The notes under the pieces are model-generated. The model was not told the DNA's origin. It did no database searches and was given only the letters and a program-made list of their open reading frames with translations. DNA of 64,000 nt, from the NCBI GenBank assembly GCA_963932465.1, contig OZ010791.1, positions 157,164,012-157,228,011 on the forward strand, given 5' to 3'. Position 1 is the first letter of the stretch. The number at the start of each line of letters is the position of its first letter. The translations under genes and the position numbers were made by a program. Origin of the DNA: Maratus speciosus (lineage: Eukaryota; Arthropoda; Arachnida; Araneae; Salticidae). This document shows, piece by piece, positions 21,079 through 31,079 of the stretch.

Positions 21079-23298
21079 TTAGGTAAGTAACGAAACACAA
21101 ATGTCTGAATTAGACAGAATACAACGCACGTAAACTACAGCACAATATGCCTTTTCAGAGGCATCGCAGAATGCGTGCAACTCGATATTAACGCACATAG
21201 GATTTAGGACACATCTTGGTACTTTGATTTGGTTGATAAGGTGAAGCTCTTTTCTAAATGAGATCCACAACTTGTTCAGATCTTCGGGGATTGGCTCATC
21301 CCATGTAAGCTTGTGCTTCCATAATTCTTGAAGTAATATTTTCATAAATACTACGCATGGAGATATCAATCCCAATGGATCAAACATACGAGAAACTTCA
21401 GATAATATTTCTCTTTTGCTATTCTCTTTTTTCTCTTCCATTGGTAATACTGAGAAACTAAAGCTATCTATTTTTGGATTCCAACTGATACCTAGAACCT
21501 TCACATCATCTTCAGAATCGACAGGGATCATTTGTTGTTCATCTGATAATTCTTCAACAATTGTAGAAATATTCGACCTCCATTTTCTCAGATTAAATCC
21601 TCCCTTTTTCATCATTTTCTTAAGTTGTTCAACAAGCTCAACTGCTTCTTCTTCTGATGCAGCTCCAGATAAAAGATCATCAACGTAGAAGTCATTCAAA
21701 GTAGCATGAGAGGCTAACGGATAATTACTTTTCTCGTCTAACGCCAGCTGTTGCATCGCCCTTGTAGAGAGAAATGGAACGCAAGCTGTTCCATACGTGA
21801 CTGTGAGCAATTTGAATTCAAGAACTGGATCTTCAGAAGCGTTTCTCCAAAGAATTCGCTGCCAATCTATATCATCCCGGTGTACCTTAACTTGGCGAAA
21901 CATTTTCTCTACGTCAGCACATACTGCAACTAGAAAAGTTTTAAATCGAATAAGGATTGGATATAAATCTTGCTGTACTCGTGGGCCTATCATCATTAAA
22001 TCGTTGAGAGAAATTCCAGAGGATGAAGGACATGACGCGTCATAAACGACACGTAGTTTTGTAGTGCTACTAGATTCTCTCAAAACAGCGTGATGAGGTA
22101 AGTAGTACGCTTCCCTTTTAGCGTAGTCTGATTGAGGAACAAGTTCCATATGTCCCAATTCTAGATAGTCCTTCATAAATTTTCTATACTGTTCATATTT
22201 CACGGGCTTAGAAGCTAATGATTTTTCTAAATAATTTAATCTATGAAGGTCTGACTGTCTAGAATCCCCTAATTGGGATGGTGAGGAATGGAAAGGCAAT
22301 TTCACAATGTACCTTCCAGTTTCATCTCTGGTATGAGTTTTAACGAAGTGTTCCTCACATGCCTTTTCGGCAGTTGTTAGTAAATTTGCGGCAGGAACGG
22401 TGTCCAGTTCCCAAAATTTCTGTATTATCTGATCATTCACTAATTGAATATTATTTACATTGATTACAGGTGCTTCCTCGGGTGCATTAACATTTCCCGC
22501 GATGATCCACCCAAGGTCTGAACGAACGGCAAAGGGTTTCCCTTCACCAGAAGAAAGCATCTGACCCTTCAACATTGGTAAGGCAATATTTACACCAAGC
22601 AAAATGTCAACAGCAGCACTTTTATAAAAAGTAGGATCAGCTAATTTTAAATCACTAAACGGTTCAGACCAAGAAGAATTTAAACTAACATGAGGAAGTT
22701 TACCAACAATTTTATGAACAACATAAACAAACGTAGAAAAATAGGAATTGGATGGAAAATGAGGAGAAAAGGTAATTTGTGAAACACCATTTGTATAGGT
22801 GTCCGCAGAACCTAAACAAGAAATTAGAACATTTGCTCTCTTTTTTGGTAGTCCAAGCCTTTTAAGACAATCATTTGTAATTAAACAGGCTTTACTTCCA
22901 GGATCTAGTAGAGCCCGGCACAATTGAACTTTTCCTTCAGAATCATTCACGCTTACGATTGCTGTACAGAGCAGCACTTGGGCATCCGAGCCAAAATCAG
23001 AACAACATGAAGTAATACTAGAGTTTCTGCCAACTTCACTAACTGAATTAGAATCTCTATTAGAACCAAGAGAAACAGCAGGTTGAAAAACCTTAGCTGC
23101 AGCAGATAAACTAGCATTAGCTGAATTTGTCACTAATTGATCACGATCAGATCTTGACTCAACATTATTATCAAAATGTAGTAAAATATGGTGAGATTGT
23201 TTGCATTTCTGACACCTAGCCGTACTTTTACAGTTTGATTTACGATGAAATGGCGTTAAACAATTAAAACAAACATTATTAGACCTCACAAAATTCAC
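21079..23298 (-). pseudogene. BEL Pol: zinc knuckles, protease, reverse transcriptase
   Basis: A 739-codon open stretch. A CCHC knuckle (C-x2-C-x4-H-x4-C) is at residues 10-23, with a second Cys/His cluster at 29-41. A retropepsin-like site LLDPGS lies near residue 130. RT has VCADVEKMF, then YGTACVPF, and the catalytic YVDD at residues 538-541, followed by an RNase H start (HAFCDASE). The proline in D-P-G is one of the variants seen in this family. It is the best preserved part of the element, and the ATG is internal rather than a natural start. Confidence 0.92.
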
Positions 23299-23335
23299 AC
23301 GTTTATTTACAGATAACTTTAAGAATGAATCGCAT

Positions 23336-23905
23336 TTATTTAGTGTATGAGCTCCCTTGCAAAAAAATACATTGAGTTTGAAATCCTGAAGCCAACAATG
23401 TCACATTTTTAGAAAAATTCTTTTTTACTCCCTGATTACCTGAAACAATCGATCTAGCATGATTTGAAAGAAATTCTAGCAGTTCGTTTAACTTTGGAAT
23501 TTGATCCTTCTTTAAGGATCTTTCCCGCCAACTTCTAATAGCTGGATCTAACTTAAATTGCACAATAAATAACAGCATCGTGTCTGCTGTCTCGTCTATT
23601 TTTAAATCTAAAGTTTCGAATAATCTGACATATTCTTTAGTAGAATCAACTCAATTCAAAATTTGAGAATGCGACTCATTATTTAACTGGGGCATATTTA
23701 ACAGTTTTTTCATCAAGGAACCCAAAATTTCACGTTTATGAAAATATCTTTCTGTTAAAAGGTCCCAAGCTATTTTGAAATTATTATCAGTGATCGAAAG
23801 GGATTGCACTATTTTTTGTGCCTCATTCTTTAAAACTCCCTTAAGATATTGCAGTTTCTGAGCCCCTGATAGTTTTTGATTGTCTATAACAGCAGCTTTA
23901 AACAA
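23336..23905 (-). pseudogene. BEL Gag, DUF1759-like region
   Basis: 23651-23905 reads FKAAVIDNQKLSGAQKLQYL then KGVLKNEAQKIV, the DUF1759 helical region of BEL Gag. The same frame passes a TGA (23651-23653) and continues as 23336-23578 (LDPAIRSWRERSLKK ...). A TAG at 23939-23941 breaks the upstream part. The switch into the Pol frame falls at an A7 run (23361-23367), so it may be a simple homopolymer indel. Confidence 0.8.
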
Positions 23906-24011
23906 ATCCGAAAACGTTAAGCACTCATCTACAGTACCCTAAAAAATCGGAAGGGATAAAGTAGGTAGTTTAATCTCATTATAATTAGAATTAGAAGTGA
24001 CATTATTTATT

Positions 24012-24323
24012 TCACCCTTTTTTTTCATTTCCCTTCATATTTATTCTATCAATAGTAGCTAACATTTCATCTAAAGTTTCAAAAAGCTCTTCGCGTTCAT
24101 TACTATATTTTTCAATCTCATCATCTTTACATAAACCGAAAATATTACTAAAAATAGCTTTTAATTCCTCTCCAATATCGCTAAATCTGTTTCGAATTAC
24201 GTTTAATTTAGCTGAATCTAAACTATCTAATTCGTCTGTAGTTTTATTTTTTAATCGGGTTAGAGCCGTTTTTGCAACCTTTTTTTGATTTAAATATGCC
24301 TTTATACCCATTATGAAAAACAA
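24012..24323 (-). pseudogene. BEL Gag N-terminus
   Basis: 103 codons: MGIKAYLNQKKVAKTALTRL followed by a charged helical stretch with the repeated pattern EELKAIF and EELFETLDEM. A coiled-coil-like N-terminus before DUF1759 is usual. The frame is lost at a run of eight Ts (24018-24025). ATG at 24321 or the Met three codons later could start it. It lies about 330 bp downstream of the 5' LTR. Confidence 0.75.
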
Positions 24324-24632
24324 ATAACATACAGAAATACAGTTATACTAACTCCAGAAATGAAACTCAAAGTATATTCCCTAACTGAACTAATGAATAA
24401 ACAATGAAAACACAATATGATTCAGATAAAAAACAATAACAAAATAAAGAATCGAAACCACTCACTTAGTTATTTTGAAGTACTATCCAAGTGAAGAAAA
24501 ATAAATTTTTCGAGCAGCAAAAAAGGAAATTATGTACTTCTTTTCACAACAAACGCATATTGCGTAATCAGTAGAATATCACAGAACGATTTCACAAAGC
24601 ATTCGAAACGAAACTAAACTAATTTCCAAACT

Positions 24633-24648
24633 CCGTATCGTCGGACCA
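24633..24648 (-). promoter_or_regulatory. Candidate primer-binding site
   Basis: On the minus strand, ten bases after the 5' LTR, 'TGGTCCGACGATACGG' begins with the TGG expected to pair with a tRNA CCA end. I could not name the tRNA with confidence. Confidence 0.55.
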
Positions 24649-24658
24649 TTCTATTTTA

Positions 24659-24932
24659 TGTTGAGAATTCACTGAAACAAGGACTGTATATTGCTGGTTC
24701 TTAAATAACACTAATTAATGACAATCGTCGTGCTGTTTTTCCATTTAATATTACAATCTAAATTTGAATATTTCACAAATTTTGTCGGACACACATATCC
24801 GAACGAAAGTTTCACACACACTCGAAGGGAATTTTTTCCCTGCTCACAAGGATAAATTTCGAGGCGACGCAGCGCCCTATCTATATTACATTGGTAACTA
24901 AATTAATATTTTAAGAATATAAGGATTAAACA
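24659..24932 (-). repeat. BEL/Pao 5' LTR
   Basis: Upstream LTR in element orientation, 274 bp, TG...CA, followed on the plus strand by the AGGTG duplication. It would carry the element's promoter. No TATA box is certain, though 'tatattc' lies near the LTR start in element orientation. Confidence 0.95.
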
Positions 24933-24937
24933 AGGTG

Positions 24938-25669
24938 CGAAACATAAGTAGTTTATAACTTAAGGTATGCAACTTATATAGTGCATTATAAAAATGATTA
25001 ATATTAGATTGGACTCGAGATAATTCGAATTTTCGTTTAATTCGAACTAATTAGAAACTTCCAAAGCCCTTGCATTAAAACAAGTGTTAAAATTACTTCG
25101 ATAATTCGAACTATCATCGGTTATTTCAAAATAAAATTTAATATTTTTCCACATAAAAATATTAAAATAAAATAAAATAAAATTATTCAGAGACTTGAGT
25201 GTTCAATTTTCAGACATTTTAAAATGTCCTAATTTTTCAGACACTTTTTGCGTCTGAATTTCAGACACTTCAAACGTCTAAATCGCGGCCATTTTTTCTT
25301 CGTAAGCATTATATGTAGGCATTTTTGAGCACGTTGAATACTGAAAAAATGTATAGCCATGGTCCTGCCCCCTCCACCCCCACACAGCCGGATTTTAAGG
25401 GCTCCAAATTTTGGTATGCAATTTTCGTAAATCTGATAATTGAAATATTTTTCGACATTGTACTGATTATAATCAACAGTTTGAATCTCTAGAGTAGAAT
25501 TAGATTAAAAACAAAAAAATATTTCTCTGAATACAGTAAAAACTCCCAATAACGGTCACCTCGGAACCCTGCAATTTGTCCGCCATTCGGAGGTGTCTGC
25601 TTTTCTGAGGTAAAATTATATAAAAATTATATATGTGTATGTTGAGAACATTTTTTATTTATATCTCCT
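24938..25669. other. AT-rich stretch with loose repeats
   Basis: No gene. A pogo-like terminus ('actcgagataattcgaattt') near 25010 has no clear partner, nor has 'cagtaaaaactcccaataac' near 25534. Bases 25205-25290 hold three loose repeats of 'ttcagacacttt' and 'gtctgaat', some inverted. Confidence 0.4.
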
Positions 25670-26427
25670 AAATTATAATCCTTATGTGATAATTTTTTGC
25701 GATTATACTACTAAAAATACCCAAACATAAATATATCGAATTTGTAATTTAAAAAAAATTATAATACGAATTATGAAATTAATATTCGAAAAAAAAAATA
25801 TGAATTGCGACGTATAATTTGTTTGATAGATTTATATTTATTATATCCGGCTTTATGCAAATTCTCAATTTCAAAATTTTCTTCCAAGTAGTTTCCGAAT
25901 TATGATTAAAAAACGACAAAATGATGGCTTAAGCAGAAAAGTACAATTTGAAGAAAAAAAAAATAGTTATTTTACGCATTTTATTGAAAAATTTGTGCTG
26001 GCAATAGTCGAAACGTATTAAGAGAGTGAATTGGCCATATTGGCAAGAAATAATACGTCAATAAAAGTGACATGGTCATTCTGTAGCATTTCAACAATCG
26101 AGTACCGAACTTTAATTTGGATACAGCCCCTAAAATAGGCTCATTTTAAAATGATTGATTTCTCTGAAACTAACCGTACGGATTTCATGAAAATTTGTAT
26201 TTAGGATAGTTGAACTGTGTAGCCTTTATTTATGGTGTCAAACTTGGGTATTGTTATAGAAAAAAAGTTTGGGTTCGTTTTGTTATGTAGGTGCCCCCTA
26301 AGCAAATTTTATAAACAACATTTAAAAACAGACTTTATTTACGGTCGTTTGGTGCCAGTAACTTTCTTCTACAATAATTTGTTGCACAGTTAGAAGGGAG
26401 TGTTTACTTTTTTTTTTTCAACGACTG
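25670..26427 (-). mobile_element. Family M copy 2, truncated, reverse
   Basis: The right terminus 'gtgtttacttttttt...caacgactg' at 26427 matches the family M TIR. The interior aligns in reverse with 27930-28357 and 29830-30100. Notably, 'gctggcaatagtcgaaac' (about 25998) is continuous here, whereas in copy 3 the corresponding point is split by an insertion. The left end is lost near 25670. Confidence 0.65.
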
Positions 26428-26449
26428 CACAATGCAATTTTTTCATTAA

Positions 26450-26961
26450 CCCTTAAATGACTGATTTTTCAAAAATGATTGTAATAATGTTTTTCGGTTT
26501 TCATTTTTTAAATAAATCATGGGAAAAATACATAAAAAAATCATATTTTGATTTAAGTATGGTTTACGGCTAAAAAACAGTTTGTTACTAATCGGCAATA
26601 AAGGTCTTTAATTGAAAAAATAATTTTCCTAGATAAAATTCTATAGTATTAAACACACAAGAATTTTAGGAACTATATAAATTTTACTTGCTCACTGCAG
26701 AACAAAATAAGGTATTTCGCAAGCTTGCAAACAAACAAACAAACAAAAAAAAGAACAAGTAGCAACAATTGAAAAAATAAATCTATCTTTATTCTTAAAC
26801 AGCACATGTGTTGCCATCTACATGTTGAAAATCGATTTAATAATATTTTCAGGATGTATTTTATTGGCAACATTGGGCATTATAGCTTCAATATTATTCT
26901 AAGAGTATTTTAGAGCCTAAATTGGGTATGTTGCAAAAAAGCAACACCCGGCATTTAAGGG
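26450..26961. mobile_element. TTAA-flanked element with CCCTTAAATG ends
   Basis: 512 bp between TTAA at 26446-26449 and 26962-26965. The ends are 'cccttaaatg' and, reversed, the same. No ORF of interest. Probably a non-autonomous piggyBac-type element, unrelated in sequence to the TTAA-MITE family. Confidence 0.55.
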
Positions 26962-26965
26962 TTAA

Positions 26966-27929
26966 ATTTAAAAACGCTCGTTTGTGAAAAAAAGAAAAAA
27001 TCAGTTTGGGGATTTTATTATTTTGCATTTTAATCAAATCATATCTTATATAAGCTTTTGTTTAAAGAAATAATTAAATGTGTTGGGATTACCTAAAAAA
27101 TAATGTCTATGTAAATGTGAAAAGAAGAAAATCTAAAGATAGCATCATTAAAAGTTTCGTACAAAAGAATATAAATGAAGAAATGATCTTTATCCTTCCT
27201 TTATGAATTATTTATTTTCCCAAAATATTCAAAAGTTTGCACCTAATACAAAAAAAAAAAAAAAAAAAAGAATGTTTTGCTGTTTTTTTTCCTTAAAGTT
27301 TAAAATGATCTGTCATTCGTATTCAATTTACAGGGTGTTTTTAAATGAGTGACCCATTTACAAATAACGATAAAATCTTTGTAAACAATGAATTTAAAAA
27401 AAAGTTTTAAAAACAGTACAGAAGTATGTTTTATCTCCATACTTAATAAATGTTCTATTTAACATTTTTTTTATTCCTTTTCCAAAATAGGGGTACTTGT
27501 TCTTTTTCGTCGCTCCTTTCGGTCCTATGATGGAAATATATCATAAAATCATTACGACGTAATTATCCAAAGTATGATAAATCTTAAATGAAAGAAGCAC
27601 TTTTTTTCCAAAACGTTAATTCAGTATTCGTTGTTTGTATTTAAAAAATTCTATTACAACTAAAATTTAATAAATATCTTTAAATTAAGGAATCTTACAT
27701 GGTTGGAGTGCCCTATAAATTTTGTTATCGAAAGAAAATTACTAAAACGCAGGCGTTTAAATAAAGAAAAAAAATCTATATTATAAACCAAAAAACATGT
27801 CCGTAAGTAAAGCTGACGTCATATCGACGGTGGCAACGATTTAAACAATCCATTTCCCCGCAAATTTAATCACTTCTAAACATCGCCTAAATTTCAATTT
27901 TTATACTGTCAAAAGGGGGAAAATGTGTA
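26966..27929. other. Non-coding stretch
   Basis: AT-rich with an A-run at about 27250-27269. A lone 'cagggtgtttttaaatgagt' near 27331 looks like a transposon end, but I find no partner. Confidence 0.4.
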
Positions 27930-28593
27930 CAGTGTGGGGAAAAAAAAAAGAAAACACTCCCTACTAACTCTGCAACAAGTTATTGTAGAAGAAAGCTATT
28001 TGTACTAAACGATTGAAAATAAAGTCCATATTTAAATGATGTATATGAATTTCTTAGGGGGTCATCTACATATCGAAACAAACCCAAACTTTGTTTTTTT
28101 TTTCAATAGCAATACCCCAGTTTGAAAACAATATATAAATTTTACACCTTTCAATTAGCCTAAATACAAATTTTCATGAAATTAGGACGATTACTTTCAG
28201 AGAAATTTATTATTTTAAAATGAGCCTATTTTAGGGGCTGTATCCAAATTGAAGTTCGGTACAGGATTGTTGACATGTCACAGAATGACTAAGTTACTTC
28301 TATTTATGTATTATTTCTTGCAAATACACCATTTCACTCGCTTAATATGTTTCGACTACAGTTGAACTCGTTTATAACGAGCCCTGATTTCACGAGAACC
28401 CGGATTTAACGAGGGAATCATAAATACTTGGTTGGTACAATGTTAAGTCTATGGGAGCATAACTCGCTTTTAACGAGCAAACCCCGGTTATAGCGAGGAA
28501 TATTTTTGTGATTCTAAAATTTCTATTGATTTCCGCTTATCCAGCTCAGATAACGTTTCTTGGAAAAATTCCTTTAACATTCCGAAATTAACA

Positions 28594-29533
28594 CACTCTC
28601 AAAAAAACTTTCTTCAATTTACGGAAATTCTACTGGCAGCAGTGCTGCCGGCATATTTCCGTGAATTTACAAATATCCGTTTTCTTTTCCTCCGTTACAG
28701 GAGGTAAAATATCCGTCCATTGAAGAAAGTTGGGAAAAAGCAAAAGGGGACGACGTTGGATTCGAACCAGCCATGCCAGCGTTACAATACGAACGCGCTA
28801 GCAATAAGCTACAGTTGAACAACAGTAAGTTACAGTTACTTCAACAGCTTTGAAGTAAATATGTTTGCTTCAGATCGGTATGACTGGAGCAACTTCTTTA
28901 AAACTTTTCATTTTGAAGTTCATTTCGGGAAGATTTCGTCTTTAATGACATTGTGGCTGGGGTTTTTATACTTTAGTATTAATATAGTGTAGAAATATGA
29001 AGTTTCAATAGTTTTAGGTAGATTGCTAAAGGTAAAATACGAATATTATATTCGATAAGATTTTTTTGAGTAATATTGATTTTTTTCATTTAATTTTCTT
29101 AATTAAAATATCTTTTAAATGTGTTCATTTAAAGTATATTTTAAATGGAAATATTATTTATAAACAACTTTATAAATTCAACTTTATTTAACTTTATTCA
29201 ACTTTAAAAAATAAATTGTGAGTGCTTTTGAATGAAAGAGAAAAGTAATTGTTATTTATTTTGAAATTCGAAAACTTTTTTCTTTTTCTTTTTCTTTCTA
29301 TAAATTAGAAATCTTAATTTATAGAATTTTTGGTTTTTCATTTTTAAAATAAATTCGGATTTATTATCAATAGACCCAATACGCATGCGTGCTAGGAATG
29401 AACGGAATTTCCCCCTCTTTTTTAGACGTTCGGGGAGAATTCACGGATAAAACATGTTTTCTAGGAGTACGGAAATTATTTGTTAAAATATGACGAATAA
29501 TTTAGTGTACATTGACGAGTTTTTCTGACAGTG
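28594..29533. mobile_element. CACTGT-family element with tRNA-like segment
   Basis: The ends are 'cactctcaaaaaaact' and, reversed, 'cactgtcagaaaaact'. Subterminal 'acggaaatt' appears on both sides. The same terminal type recurs at 49907-50109 and 59498-63333. It contains the tRNA-like stretch 28741-28815. The TSD is uncertain, although imperfect 'cgaaatta' and 'agaaattg' flanks exist. Confidence 0.5.
28741..28815 (-). other. tRNA-like sequence (A/B-box relic)
   Basis: On the minus strand, 'ggttcgaatcc' is a perfect B box. Upstream are a plausible D-arm/A-box region ('tagcttattgctagcgc') and a GCGTT/AACGC stem that could be an anticodon arm with an 8-base loop. The acceptor stem does not pair convincingly. 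It is best read as a tRNA-derived segment inside a transposon, not a working tRNA gene. Confidence 0.4.
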
Positions 29534-30529
29534 CAGAAATTGAGTGTGCAGAAAAAATTTGAACTTTTTTCGAAGACAGGGTTTCAAATGACGATGTTTT
29601 TTGGGCTAAGAATCCTCTTCGAAGAGCAATAACACAAGAAAGAGAAATGCAATGCAAATTCACCAACTTCTTTCGTACTGTACAGAAATAAAAAATAAAT
29701 AAAGTATGTATAATAAAGTAAGTATACATGAATTTGTGTAATTTTTTGCGAACCCGTTTTTTACGAGCACCCGGTTATAATGAGCAAATATCACGGTCCT
29801 TTCTCGCTCGCTATAACCGAGTTCGACTGCATTGCCAGCCCAAATGTTTCAATAAAATGAAAAAAAATATATATATTTCGAATTATTGTTTTCTGAACAT
29901 CATACTCGGTCCTTAAACCATCATTTCGACGATTTTTAAGCATAATTTGAAAACTACTTGAAAGAAAAATTTTAAATTTTGAATTCGCATAAAGCAGGAC
30001 ATAATAAATATAAATCTATAAATAAAAAAAAAAAAAAAAAAAAAAAAACAGTTGCAATTCATATATTTTTGTTTAATATTAACTTCATAATTCATATTAT
30101 AAAAATTTTTTAATTACAAATTCAATGTATCTAGGTTTGTGTTTTTTAGTATTATGACCACACAAAAAATTAACACATTAGAATTATAATTTTAGAAGAT
30201 ATTAATAAAAATATGAAAATGTAATTTAACATTAAAAGCGCTACATTTTGAATGATTATAATTCAAAAACTTATCAACCAAATGACTTAAAATTTCGTAT
30301 CTAGACATAGTCTGAACCGAAAATTCAAAATATATTGTCAAAATTGGGTGTTGACATTGAAAAAACGAAGTTTGGTCTGGTTTTGATTTTAGATTTCCCC
30401 CTAAGAAAATTCAATATACATCATTTAACAGTAAGCTTTATTTCCAATCGTTTGGTACCAGTAACTTTCTTCTACTATAATTTCTTGCAGAGTTAGTAGA
30501 GTGTGTTTACTTTTTTTTCCACGAATGTA

Positions 30530-31079
30530 CTATTAAATTTAATAGTTTTAAAACTGTATCTCAACTTACTGATTTCTTATGACTTTTAAAATAATTTTCA
30601 AGCATAAATTTTTAAATAACCTTCCTCTATTATATATTGTTCAGCTCGATTACTGCAGATTAACCAGTTTGCACTTCAAATTAAATAAATAGTTCAATAT
30701 TTGTTACCGTGGAATATTCCAAATGGATATTTAAACTTCACCAATAAATAAAACAAAATAAAACACAAATTTAACAGAAATGCAATAATTAAAATAACCA
30801 GAATAGAAAAAGCTGCTGCAATTAGTAATATATGTGGTGATTTCTTCTACTTTTAACCTCTAGCATACGGCTTATATGAAAATAACGCTTTTAATGAATT
30901 TCAAATTTTAATTTTGCTTTAACTAAATTTCAAAACTTTACTTTAGCACATAATTGATATTTTTCACATAAAAATACTTTTTTGGTATTGTTGGTGGGCA
31001 ATTTAAGAAAATATATTAAATGTATGAAAAATTGTAAGAGTTTTTAATTTAAACAAGAAATAAAAAATCGTACGTCAAG
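30530..31079. other. AT-rich non-coding stretch
   Basis: Nothing supportable seen. It ends with the target duplication ACGTCAAG (31072-31079) of the next element. Confidence 0.5.

Larger units (their letters stand above)
18795..24932 (-). mobile_element. BEL/Pao LTR retrotransposon, full length, inactivated
   Basis: 6138 bp on the minus strand. Two 274-bp LTRs (TG...CA) enclose gag-pol, and the 5-bp target duplication AGGTG is present at 18790-18794 and 24933-24937. The order gag, zinc knuckles, protease, RT with YVDD, RNase H, integrase, with one fused gag-pol frame, is BEL/Pao. I count four in-frame stops and four frameshifts. The LTRs differ at only four positions by eye, so the insertion is young relative to its damage. 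Confidence 0.95.
28359..29829. mobile_element. pogo/Tigger-like element nested in family M
   Basis: Ends 'cagttgaactcgtttataac' and, reversed, 'cagtcgaactcggttatagc', inserted at a TA (28357-28358; the right copy is now CA at 29830-29831). Internal copies of the end motif occur near 28460-28495 and 29750. It hosts the CACTGT element 28594-29533. No transposase seen. Confidence 0.7.
27930..30527. mobile_element. Family M copy 3, host of a nested insertion
   Basis: Flanked by TA (27928-27929 and 30528-30529). The left end 'cagtgtggggaaaaaaaa' with 'aaaacactccctactaac' is mirrored at the right ('gttagtagagtgtgttta', 'ccacgaatg'). Bases 28359-29829 are a foreign insertion. Removing them restores the sequence seen uninterrupted in copy 2. 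An A-run (about 30026-30047) lies in the right half. No transposase frame recognised. Confidence 0.75.

Noticed and set aside
25010..25130. pogo-like element end 'ataattcgaattttcgtttaa'
   Set aside because: An inverted partner was not found. The similarity is to a low-complexity AT motif.
27331..27370. Transposon end 'cagggtgttttt' after TA
   Set aside because: No inverted partner within several kb and no coding nearby.
28741..28815. Functional tRNA gene
   Set aside because: The B box is good, but the acceptor stem does not pair, the anticodon loop is the wrong size and no terminator follows. It is kept only as a tRNA-like relic.
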